64,000 bases of DNA from Utricularia gibba (taxonomy: Eukaryota; Streptophyta; Magnoliopsida; Lamiales; Lentibulariaceae), in NCBI GenBank assembly GCA_002189035.1, contig NEEC01000002.1, positions 1,488,001 through 1,552,000 of the forward strand, in the 5' to 3' direction. This document shows, piece by piece, positions 1 through 10,200 of this stretch. The number at the start of each line of letters is the position of its first letter. Positions within the stretch are counted from its first letter, which is position 1. The notes beneath the pieces are model-generated. The model saw only the letters and a program-made list of their open reading frames with translations, was not told the origin of the DNA and did not search any database. The position numbers and the translations under genes are program-made.

Positions 1-486
1 GAACTTGAAGATAAAACTGCCATTGTGTTTGTCAACACGAAAAAGGTTGCTGACAATGTTACTAAAAATTTGGACAAGGAGGGCTACAGAGTGACTACAC
101 TGCATGGTGGAAAGTCTCAAGATCAGAGAGAAATAAACCTGGAAGGCTTCAGAACAAAGAAATATAATGTATTAGTTGCCACAGATGTCGCGGGACGTGG
201 CATAGACATCCCAGATGTTGCACATGTCATCAACTACGATATGCCTGGTAATATCGAGGCTTACACTCACCGCATTGGAAGAACAGGCCGTGCTGGGAAG
301 AGTGGATTGGCCACCACATTCTTGACACTCCATGACACGGAAGTTTTCTATGATCTAAAGCAAATGCTGATTCAGAGCAACAGTCCTGTCCCTCCTGAAC
401 TTTCCAGACATGAAGCTTCCAAGTTCAAGCCTGGCACGATCCCCGACAGGCCGCCACGGCGAAATGACACAGTATATGCTCATTGA
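1..486 (+). CDS. RH21: DEAD-box RNA helicase, C-terminal part (RH21/PRP28 type)
   Basis: The reading frame is open from base 1, so the 5' part lies outside the window. What remains is the second RecA lobe of a DEAD-box helicase: motif IV-like IVFVNTKK, motif V as [15 protein letters not shown], and motif VI as [11 protein letters not shown]. The tail ([15 protein letters not shown], then [11 protein letters not shown]) is typical of the plant RH21 group, homologues of yeast Prp28 and human U5-100K. These ATPases displace U1 snRNP from the 5' splice site during spliceosome activation in the nucleus. The stop is at 484-486. Assignment to RH21 rather than another DEAD-box member rests on the tail and is from memory. 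No intron is visible in this last exon. Confidence 0.85.
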   Translation, partial: ELEDKTAIVFVNTKKVADNVTKNLDKEGYRVTTLHGGKSQDQREINLEGFRTKKYNVLVATDVAGRGIDIPDVAHVINYDMPGNIEAYTHRIGRTGRAGKSGLATTFLTLHDTEVFYDLKQMLIQSNSPVPPELSRHEASKFKPGTIPDRPPRRNDTVYAH

Positions 487-677
487 TGATGTCACGGATT
501 TTTCTCATGGAAGAAACCACCCTGAAATCCTGATATTCAACATTCTTGTCTGTTTGACAACATCTTTGTGCTTTTTGCTGTCTTGTTTATGAAACTGTTT
601 TAGATCTGAAGGAAGGCACTGAGAATGCAACTTTTGGATTTGAGTAACTGTCAAAAAAGTGCATGAAATGCATGCAA

Positions 678-2139
678 CTACCCAGACCAGTCCACTATGG
701 AAAGTGTTGCGTTGGAGTAAGTTCTCTTAAAGCTCAACAAATCAGAACAAAAATGATGCCTCGTCGCTGTGTTAAATTTTTCTTCATCAAGTGAAACTCT
801 AACTTTTTCCAGATTTGGAGAACGCAGGACTACGAACTTGATGAACTTCGCCTCATTCGGCACATCATTTACGTCAAGGAAGTCCATCTCCTTCAACTGA
901 GCAAAAATTATGGTGTTGTCATCCCAAACTTGCAAAGGGGCTTCGTTTTCTGGGTCTACCTGGGCATCGACATCGGCGCACTGCAAGAGAATGATAAAGT
1001 TGCTGTAACTGCAGAAAGGAAACCCACCATAACACAAAGAGTATGTATGCATATCTGTACTCTGATTTTTAGATATCTCAAATTTGGAGAATTCCTCAAC
1101 ATTTCGCACAAACCCAGAACTTGTTCAGCCACATCAAATTCAACTCCATACACCTGCATGTGCCATAAATGTTGATTCGCTACTGGATCAAGAGTGTGGT
1201 TTCTAGAGCAGTGGAGGCCATGAATGCCTCTACAGAGGTGCTGAAAAGAGGCGGTCATTGTGTCACATGCAATGTATTGTATGCTACAACAGAAGGGAAA
1301 CAAGTAATATGGTTTAGCAGAAAATTTGGCACTACCTGGAAGAATACACCTCCCAGAATAAGTCTCTCAAGCTTAGGGATGCTCTCAAAAAATGCATGAT
1401 AATTGCACTTTGAGCAGTTTGCATTGGGAATGTTGAAATCACCAGTATCAACTAGTATATTAGTCAAAGAGGGAGTCTTCTCCAAGCATATACTGCTAAA
1501 GTGACCTTCTACATTCAGGCATAAAAGGTTTTGTCCACGCACCTTCAAGTTCAGCGGATCATCATGAATCCCATAAACATCGAAGAACCTTGACAACTCG
1601 AGAGTTTCAAGAAAAGGGCAGCCTGAAAGAAGCCTCTCAAGATCTTTTTCGAAAAATAGAGCTTGTCTAAGCGCGAGGTATTTCAGGTGCAAAAATCCAT
1701 CGAAATTTGCAGAAACCTGCAAAGTACATCTAGCAAACTCCAGGTGTCTCAGATTACTGCAAGACAAGGTCTCGAGTGATATGTCGAACCAGTCAGCACC
1801 CCCTAGTTTAACAACCAACTCCCGAACATCTTTTGTTGAAGCTATGTAAACCCAAAGGCTAGCCAACGAAAAGAACTCCAAGTCCGAGCTTGAGAGCGAG
1901 AACTTGTGAAGAGAACCTTTATGATGCAGCAAAACGTAGGTTATGAAGTCGGCTGCGCGATTAGGTCCCAGGCGAGCCAAGCTGCGACGATCATATACAA
2001 GACGAGGAATAGACCTCCATCTATACCTCCAACCAGTTGACAAGACGCATGTCCTGATGGCATCACGAATTGGCATCTTCGACAAGATGATATCAGTGAT
2101 GTCTGACGGCAGGTCGCTTATCCGATCAAGGTTCCTCAT
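678..2139 (-). CDS. F-box/FBD/LRR-repeat protein, tandem copy 1
   Basis: Three exons give 428 residues: 2139-1336, 1240-1061 and 980-678, with GT-AG introns of 95 and 80 bp. The protein opens with an F-box (ISDLPSDITDIILSKMPIRD, residues 6-25 onward), which binds SKP1 in an SCF ubiquitin ligase. Leucine-rich repeats follow for substrate choice, and the C-terminal FBD-like segment contains DVPNEAKFIKFVVLRSPNLE. The exon layout and length match the At1g13570-type family. The target is unknown. It is the first of three head-to-tail copies. Exon 1 is almost identical to that of copy 2 (two base differences seen), while exons 2-3 differ much more. The 5' region holds a minisatellite. Splice sites were inferred from phase and alignment between the copies. 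Confidence 0.85.
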
Positions 2140-2239
2140 GTTGGACCTTCAAATCACTTGCGGCTGCACTTTCTGGACTTTTTTCAGAAAACTCCTAACA
2201 TACACGGTTTCCAATCCGCATGGTCGTGGACACTAGATC

Positions 2240-2567
2240 ACGGATAGCAGGAAAACGTTCAAGAAAGTCAGATTTCAACGTGCAACAGAAGAGAAGGGCA
2301 TTGCCAACTTTCAAGAAGATCACCAATAGCAGGAAAACTTTCAAGAAGTTCACCTAATGTCCATCCATGCATTGGGATTTTCTTGAGTGGAAATACAGAG
2401 CCAGTTGAACAGAGAATCCCGACGAAGCAAAACAGAAAACCCCACTCAACCCAGGAAGAAGTAAACTAAACGAACGGAGAAGAAGAGAAAGGCTGTAACC
2501 AACTTCTTCGACTTCAGTCTACTCATCGATAAAACTGTAATGTGTCTTTATGCATTAATATAAAATG
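2240..2567. repeat. upstream minisatellite of F-box copy 1
   Basis: This is the stretch between F-box copy 1 and its tRNA remnant. It contains imperfect short repeats built on AGGAAAACGTTCAAGAAG and ATCACCAATAGC. The same kind of repeat lies upstream of copies 2 and 3, so it is part of the duplicated unit. The following stretch, roughly 2400-2520, is conserved in the other units. No separate gene is seen. Confidence 0.6.
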
Positions 2568-2605
2568 TGTCACGCAGGCGACCGGAGTTCGACCCCCGGC
2601 AACGG
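2568..2605 (+). pseudogene. tRNA-Asp(GTC) 3' remnant
   Basis: This stretch matches the 3' half of the complete tRNA-Asp at 6930-7000: anticodon-loop TGTCACGCAGG, a T-arm containing GTTCGA, and the acceptor strand CAACGG. The 5' half (acceptor strand, D-arm, anticodon 5' stem) is absent and replaced by AT-rich sequence. The T-stem carries changes, and the terminal CG is lost. It cannot fold as a tRNA. It marks the edge of the F-box duplication unit. Confidence 0.8.
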
Positions 2606-2735
2606 ATAAATGTTTTTGCTTTCCTCCGTCGTGGGGTCAAACGTATCTCATCAGCCCAGTAACTGAAGGAAGGCACTGAGAATGCAGCTTTCTGGATTTG
2701 AGTAACTGTCAAAAAAGTACATGAAATGCATGCAA

Positions 2736-4185
2736 CTAGTAAGGCGAATCCACTATGGAAAGTGATGCGTTGGAGTAAGCTCTATTAAAGCTCAACAAAT
2801 CAAAACAATAACGATGCCTCCTCGTTGTGGTAAATTTTTCGTCATCAAGTGAAACTCTAACTTTTTCCAGATTTGGAGAACGCAGGGCTACGAACTTGAT
2901 GAACTTGGCCTCATTCGGCACATCATTTACGTCATGGAAGTCCATCTCCTTCAACTGAGCAAAAGTCATGGTGTTGTCATCCCAAACTTGCAAAGGAGCT
3001 TCGTTTTCTGGGACTGGGTGGGCATCGACATCGGCGCACTGCAAGAGAATGATAAAGTTGCAGTAACTGCAGAAAGGATACCAAACCATAACATAACTCA
3101 CTCTGATTTTTAGATATCTCAAATTTGGAGAATTCCTCAATATTTCGCACACACCCAGAACTTGTTCAGCCACACCAAATTCAACTCCATACACCTCCAT
3201 GTAGGATAAATGTTGATTCGCTAATGGATCAAGAGTATGGTTTCTAGAGCAGTTGAGGCTATGCATGCCTCTACATAGGTACTGAAAAGAGGCGGCCATT
3301 GTGTCACATGCAATATATTGTATGCTACAACAGAAGCGAAACAAGGAAAGTAATATGGTTTAGCAGAAAATTTGGCACTACCTGGAAGAATACACCTCCC
3401 AGAATAAGTCTCTCAAGCTTAGGGATGCTCTCAAAAAATGCATGATAATTGCACTTTGAGCAGTTTGCATTGGGAATGTTGAAATCACCAGTATCAACTA
3501 GTATATTAGTCAAAGAGGGAGTCTTCTCCAAGCATATACTGCTAAAGTGACCTTCTACATTCAGGCATAAAAGGTTTTGTCCACGCACCTTCAAGTTCAG
3601 CGGATCATCATGAATCCCATAAACATCGAAGAACCTTGACAACTCGAGAGTTTCAAGAAAAGGGCAGCCTGAAAGAAGCCTCTCAAGATCTTTTTCGAAA
3701 AATAGAGCTTGTCTAAGCGCGAGGTATTTCAGGTGCAAAAATCCATCGAAATTTGCAGAAACCTGCAAAGTACATCTAGCAAACTCCAGGTGTCTCAGAT
3801 TACTGCAAGACAAGGTCTCGAGTGATATGTCGAACCAGTCAGCACCCCCTAGTTTAACAACCAACTCCCGAACATCTTTTGTTGAAGCTATGTAAACCCA
3901 AAGGCTAGCCAACGAAAAGAACTCCAAGTCCGAGCTTGAGAGCGAGAACTTGTGAAGAGAACCTTTATGATGCAGCAAAACGTAGGTTATGAAGTCGGCT
4001 GCGCGATTTGGTCCCAGGCGAGCCAAGCTGCGACGATCAAATACAAGACGAGGAATAGACCTCCATCTATACCTCCAACCAGTTGACAAGACGCATGTCC
4101 TGATGGCATCACGAATTGGCATCTTCGACAAGATGATATCAGTGATGTCTGACGGCAGGTCGCTTATCCGATCAAGGTTCCTCAT
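2736..4185 (-). CDS. F-box/FBD/LRR-repeat protein, tandem copy 2
   Basis: Exons 4185-3382, 3281-3102 and 3038-2736 encode 428 residues with the same F-box, LRR and FBD-like order as copy 1. The first 268 residues differ from copy 1 by one residue (Tyr to Phe in RLVYDRR/RLVFDRR), while the last 100 differ at roughly 16. Intron 2 is only 63 bp, a multiple of three, and has no in-frame stop, so retaining it would simply add 21 residues. The likely role is substrate adaptor of an SCF ubiquitin ligase; the target is unknown. Upstream sit a longer minisatellite and another broken tRNA-Asp. Confidence 0.85.
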
Positions 4186-4279
4186 GTTGGACCTTCAAGT
4201 CACTTGCGGCTGCACTTTCTGGACTTTTTTCAGAAAAATCCTGACATACAGAATTTTCAATCCGCATGGTCATGGACAC

Positions 4280-4650
4280 TAGATCACGGATAGCAGGAAA
4301 ACGTTCAAGAAAGTCGGATTTCAAGGTGCAACAGAAGAGAAGGGCATTACCAACTTTCAGGAAGATCACGAGGAGCAGGAAAACGTTCAAGAAGATCACG
4401 AATAGCAGGAAAACGACCAATAGGAGGAAAACTTCGAGAAGTTCACCAATATCCATCCATGTATTGGGATTTTCTTGAGTGGAAATACAGAGCCAGTTCA
4501 ACAGAGAATCTCGACGAAGCAAAACCGATACCCCACTCAACCCAGGAAGAAGTAAACTAAACCAACAGTGAATCAGAGAAAGGCATTACCAACTTTCAAG
4601 AAGATCACCAATTGCAGGAAAACGTTCAAGAAGATCAACAATATCCATCC
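4280..4650. repeat. expanded minisatellite upstream of F-box copy 2
   Basis: About a 30-bp imperfect repeat (core GATCACGAATAGCAGGAAAA plus CGTTCAAGAA) recurs here more often than in the equivalent regions of copies 1 and 3. Read on the minus strand it keeps a frame open into the F-box start in another frame, giving hydrophobic Leu/Val/Phe repeats. I take this as a by-product of the repeat, not a protein. The rest of 4186-4977 is conserved duplication-unit sequence. Confidence 0.6.
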
Positions 4651-4837
4651 ATGTATTGGGATTTTCTTGGTTGGAATTACAGAGAATCCCGACGAAGCAA
4701 AACAGAAAACCCCACTCAACCCAGGAACAAGTGAACTAAACGAACGGAGAAGAAGAGAAAGGCTGTAACCAACTTCTTCAACTTCAGTCTACTCATCGAT
4801 GAAACGGTAATCTGTCTTTATGTATTAATATTGAATG

Positions 4838-4876
4838 TGTCACGCAGGCGACCGGAGTTCGACCCCGGCAACGGCG
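4838..4876 (+). pseudogene. tRNA-Asp(GTC) 3' remnant, second copy
   Basis: This is the same 5'-truncated tRNA-Asp 3' half as at 2568-2605, again preceded by an AT-rich ATTAATATTGAATG stretch. Both remnants share the same breakpoint, so the truncation happened once, before the last duplication. The end CAACGGCG is better preserved here than in the first remnant. It is not functional as a tRNA. Confidence 0.8.
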
Positions 4877-4977
4877 AAATGTTTTTGCTTTCCTTCTTCT
4901 TGGGGGCAAACGTATCTCATCAGCCCAGTAACTGAAGGAAGGCAATGAGAATGCAACTTTTTGGATTTGAGTCACTG

Positions 4978-6474
4978 TTAAAAAAAGTACTCAAACGAAT
5001 CCTCTATGGAAATTGATGCCTTGGAGTACGCTATCTGAAAGCTCTGCAAATCAGAACAAAAATGATGCCTCGTCGCTGTAGTAAATTTTTCAGCATCAAG
5101 TGAAACTCTAACTTTTTCCAGATTTGGAGAACGCAGGACTATGAACTTGATGAACTTGGCCTCATTCGGCACATCATTTACGTCAAGGAATTCCATCTCC
5201 TTCAACTGAGCAAAACTCATGGTGTCGTCATCCCAAATTTGCAAAGGAGCTTCGTTTTCTGGGGCTAGCTGGGGATCGACGTCGACGCACTGCAAGAGTA
5301 TGATAAAGTTGCAGTAACTGCAGAAAGGAAACCAAACCATAACATTTCCAGAACACAAAGAGTATGCATATATGTACTCACTCTGATTTTTAGATATCTC
5401 AAATTTCGAGAATTCCTCAACATTTGGCACACACCCAGAACTTGCCCAGCCTCATCAAATTTAACTCCAGACAACTCCATGTAGCATAAATGTTGATTCG
5501 CTACTGCATCAAGAGTATGGTTTCCAGAGCAGTTGAGGCCATGAATGCCTATACACAGGTACTGAAAAGGGGCGGTCATTGTTTCACATGCAATGTGTTA
5601 TATGCTACAACGGAAGGGAAACAAGGAAAGTAATATGGTTTATCAGAAAATTTGGCACTACCTTGATGAAGTGAAATCCCAGAATAAGTCTCTCAAGCTT
5701 AGGGATGCTCTCAAAAAATGCATGATAATTGCACTTTGAGCTGTTTGCATTGGGAATGTTGAAATCGAAAGAAATATTAACTAGTACATCAGTCAAAGAG
5801 GGAGTGTTCGCCAAGCATATACTGTTAAAGAGACCTTCTACACTCAGGCATACAAGGTTTTGTCCATGCACCTTCAAGCCCCGCTCATCATTCTCAAAAA
5901 CCCCATAAACATCTACGAACCTTGAGAACTCGAGACTTTCAAGAAGAGGGCAGCCCGAAAGAAGCCTCTCCACAGCTCTTCCGAAAAATGCAGCTTCTCT
6001 AAGCCGGAGGTATTTCAGGTGCAAAAATCCTTTGAAATTTGCTGAAACATGGAAAGTACATCTAGATAACTCCAGGTGAGTCAGATTATTGCAACACAAG
6101 GTCTCGAGTGATATGTTGAACCACTCAGGACCACCCCCTAGTTTAACAACCAACTCCCGAACATCCTTTCTTGAAGCTAAGTAAATCCAAAGGCTTGCCA
6201 ACCGAAACAAATCCAAGTCCGAGATTGAGAGAAGGAACGTTTGAAGAGAACCTTTATGGCGTAGCAAAACGGAGGTTATGAAACAGGCTGCGCGATTAGT
6301 TTCCATGCGAGAAAAGCTACGATTATCAAATACAAGACGAGGAATAGACGTCCATCTATACCTCCAACTAGTTGACAAGACGCATGTCCTGACGGCATCA
6401 CGAATTGACAATTCCGACAAGATGATATCAGTGATGTCTGACGGCAGGTCACTTATCCGATCAAGGTTCTTCAT
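4978..6474 (-). CDS. F-box/FBD/LRR-repeat protein, tandem copy 3
   Basis: Exons 6474-5662, 5561-5382 and 5289-4978 give 434 residues. The N-terminal F-box (ISDLPSDITDIILSELSIRD) is followed by leucine-rich repeats and an FBD-like tail with DVPNEAKFIKFIVLRSPNLE. It is clearly the most diverged of the three copies, and it has a 92-bp second intron. It is also the only copy whose flanking tRNA-Asp is intact, so this unit may be closest to the ancestral arrangement. The predicted role is substrate receptor in an SCF ligase; the substrate is unknown. Confidence 0.85.
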
Positions 6475-6929
6475 GTTAGACCTTCAAATCACTTGCGGCT
6501 GCACTCTCTGGACTTTTCTCAGAAAAATCCTAACATACATGATTTCCAATCCGCATGGTCATGGACACTAGATCACCGATAGCAGGAAAACGTTCAAGAA
6601 AGCCGGATTTCAACGTGAAACAGAAGAGGAGGGCATTACCAACTTTCAAGAAAATCACCAACAGCAGGAAAACTTTGAAGAAGTTCACCAATATCCATCC
6701 ATGTATTGGGATTTTCTTGAGTGGATTTACAGAGCCATTTCAACAGAGAATCTCGACGAATCAAAACCAGAAACCCCGCTCAACCCAGGCAGAAGTGAAC
6801 TAAAAGAACGGAGAAGAAGAGAAAGGCGATAACCAACTTCTTCGACTTCACACTTACCGAAGGTTTGCATGAATAACGGAAATCTGCGTTTTGTATAACA
6901 TGCTATAGGATTGACCATCTTATCAACGA
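6475..6929. other. F-box copy 3 upstream region
   Basis: This holds the 5' flank of F-box copy 3, with a short version of the AGGAAAACGTTCAAGAA-type minisatellite (about 6575-6690), and the approach to the tRNA-Asp gene. The sequence is homologous to 2140-2567 and 4186-4837. No other gene is seen. Confidence 0.5.
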
Positions 6930-7000
6930 GTCGTTGTAGTATAGTGGTAAGTATTCCTGCCTGTCACGCAGGTGCCCGGGTTCGATCCCCGGCAACGGCG
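6930..7000 (+). tRNA. tRNA-Asp (anticodon GTC)
   Basis: The sequence folds as a tRNA: acceptor GTCGTTG pairs with CAACGGC (one T-G wobble), discriminator G, anticodon stem CCTGC/GCAGG around loop CTGTCAC with anticodon GTC, and T-arm CCGGG-TTCGATC-CCCGG. Internal promoter boxes A and B are intact. The length is 71 nt because the variable loop is only TGC, one base shorter than the TGAC usual in plant tRNA-Asp. It is probably still transcribed; whether it is charged efficiently is open. Confidence 0.9.
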
Positions 7001-7210
7001 AACTGATTTTTGCTTTTCTTCGTCATGGGAATGCATCTCATCAGCCCAGTAGCCGGTTCGTGTTTTGTGTTGCCTAAAAGAGATTACCGAAATCGAATGC
7101 AATTTGCATAATCTCACTGTTCTGAATTCTCGTTTAGGTAGATACTAACAGAAAGCTTTCTTCTTCCACATTGAAAACAAACTGAAACAAAAATATCAGC
7201 ATCACTCTCA

Positions 7211-10200
7211 CTACAGACGAAGAATAGTTCTGAGAGTATCTGACAGGTTTTGAATGGTTTGCTGTTCCTGAGCCGCTTGCATTTCCTGCAGTGGCATCTC
7301 CTCGTAGCACCTGCGAACCAGGTAGATGACAACCATTTTTAGAGGGTGTGAACAGCAACAAGTTGAATGAGGATGCTCACATCTTATGATATGCAAGTGC
7401 CTGAGCAAGGTTCATGAGAGTTGGACTCGACGTGAGCCTCTGGTACATGCTCGGAGGAAGGGGTACCTGCAGCAATAGGCGTTTAGAGAGAGTCTGTGGG
7501 GTGAGAAGAAAATCAGCAAGCAGCCAACTTTGGAGCTAAAGGAACCTCGTTTTGCCGGCTTCTTCCCTTCTTGGGTTGGGGATCTCCCGAGAAAAGCTCT
7601 TGAATTGCTTCTACGGCTACATTGCCCCTGCTGTCCGTCCCCCACCCATCAAACACGTCTTCCGATAGCAGGGCGATGGGAGAGATGTCGGTTGACCGCA
7701 AAAACGGAATGGGCACAGTGTTTCCAGCAGTGTATATGGACCAGAGCTTTAATGAAAACATGGCACTTCACATCACCAAAAGGTAACCAACAACAAGGGC
7801 TAGAGCAAAATTTGAAACAGTAGTTACCTTGTCTAGTGCTTTTCTGCTCACAGTGTCACCAGTAATAGGACTGCTGCTGGCAGCCTGTGCTATATTAGTT
7901 GCATTATTGGGTTCTCGGGTTTGGGATACACCATCAGTTTCCAGGCTGAAGGAACAATCCAACCACGAGTTAGCAGCAAAGTCCGAGTTAAGTTTTTATA
8001 AATTGAGAAGTACGATATTAAGTTTTAGGCAAATACATCGAGTCAGTTGCTCTGTCTCCAGGCAAAACCACCATGGATTTTCCATCATTGCTGGTGATGA
8101 AAGTATTTTCTTTGGATGATGCTTTAACAGTGTAAGTTGCAAAAGCCTCAGCAGGGTTATCATGAAGTATGACAGTGCCAAAATCACCTGGAAAAAAAAT
8201 AAAGAAAAGCAGCTAAGCATAGAGGGATATGAAACATCAGTCAATCTGATGTGGTTGCATAGTATGTGTATAACTAGTCACTACACCAAGGAAACAGAGA
8301 AACAATCATATCAACAAAAGTGAATCATGAAATGTAACTATTTGCAATAAAATAATACGTGTTACTAGCTTCCCATAGGTTATGCATGATGTGACACCAT
8401 GTATGCAAGATTGCAAAACACAGGATATATACAATTGATGCCTTTATCCAGAGAGAAGAGCTAAGAAATATTGCCTTCTGCAATGCGCGTTACATCTGAA
8501 GGGCTCTTCTTCATACTAGCAGCAAGTACCTTGGAGATGGTATGAGCATCCTGAGGTCTAGAAGGAACAGTATGGGTAAGAGCTTCCTCGTTTGAAACTG
8601 TATGCATCATCCCCTGCAAAGCATGACATGAATATCAGAAGCAGAACCGTCGCTCTTCTGCACATATCATTAAAAGGAAAGGTGAAGTATTCAAATGATT
8701 GATAGAAAGCGAAATTACTAAAAAAAAAAAATTCAAAACTTTGTAGCACCGCAATTGCAAAATTAGGATACCCCTTCTATAGGAAGAGTTGCCTTTGATG
8801 CCTCTGCTTGTAATGCCAGAGATGCTTTGATTAATTTTGCCCTTTCAATCTTTGGCAGCATGATGGACGCTCCACCTCTGCATTTCTCAATGAATTTGTG
8901 CTGAATAGTCCAAGATAAAGATATACGTGAGAGCTAAATATTCATAGGAAATACACAGCTGGCACCGTTACACAGCGACTACCTTGAGCATTTCAGAAGC
9001 TGTAGGCCGAAGCCGGGGGTCCTTCGTCAGACATTTGGCCACAAAATCATGGAAAACAAGTGACCTGTTGAAAAAGGTAGTATTTTAGAATAAAAAGCCA
9101 AAAACATTTGTCAGAAGACAGTATAATGAATGCTAAAAACCACCGAAACAAATGTAGCACGAACCATTTTTCTTTATCTTCAAGCATTGGAGCAGGTTCA
9201 ATAGAAATCATAAACAGCACCTGCATGGATTTTTTCAGGGACAATCAATACATTGATCAGGTGTTTAAGTATTGGGTGCTTCAGTTTGATGGATTACTCT
9301 CATTGGATGAACCGTAGCTCTGGGAGGAACTCCCTGGAAAAACATTCAGGCAACCAGCAACTCAATATCATCAAAGATCCACTCAATACCAACGAATCAA
9401 TTTTTTATATCAACCAGATTAAATAAATTTGATGTACCTCAGCCATTTCAATTGCCGACACTCCAAGAGCCCACACATCTACCTGGGTAACGATTCAATA
9501 CAGAACATTCATTTAGAGGAAGCATAATCTTCTTTTCACATAAAGAAGAGAAGCAAGAGACAACCTTTCCATCATAGCGGCTTTCTTGAATAACTTCAGG
9601 GGCCATCCAATGGGGTGTTCCAATGAACTAAAAAGCCATTAAGCGTATACAGTTTCAGTACATACTAGAGAAGAAAAATCTGAGATTGCTAGAAGTGTAA
9701 CGGGAAGCTAAAATCCGTGGTTTTTGATCTCCACCGTTAAAACAAATCCTAACATATGTTATCACACAAATTCATCATGTCATCTTCGGAGATACAAACA
9801 CACTAAGTCGTAGGGTAATACTCAGGCTTACAGTGTTGCGCTTCGACATTGTTCTTGTCAGTTGTGCAGCAACACCAAAATCACCTGAAAGTTTCATTTT
9901 TTTATAGTTTACATTGCAAATTCAATGCTATCACCTGATCAAATCAAATAATGAAGGAAGCTCTTATATTTGAGATGGGTGTATCCATTTTATACTTACC
10001 CAGCTTAACTTCACCTTGTTCACTTAGTAGAATATTACCACCCTTGATATCCCTATGTACCTTGAAAATTGAATGCAGATAGGAAAGGCCCTGAAAAATT
10101 AGATACAACCGTAATGATTAAATAAGCACTTGCTAGTGCAACCAGATAAAAAAGTGTCAATTAAAATACTAGAAGAAATGAAGCCGATTATGCGTGGAAA

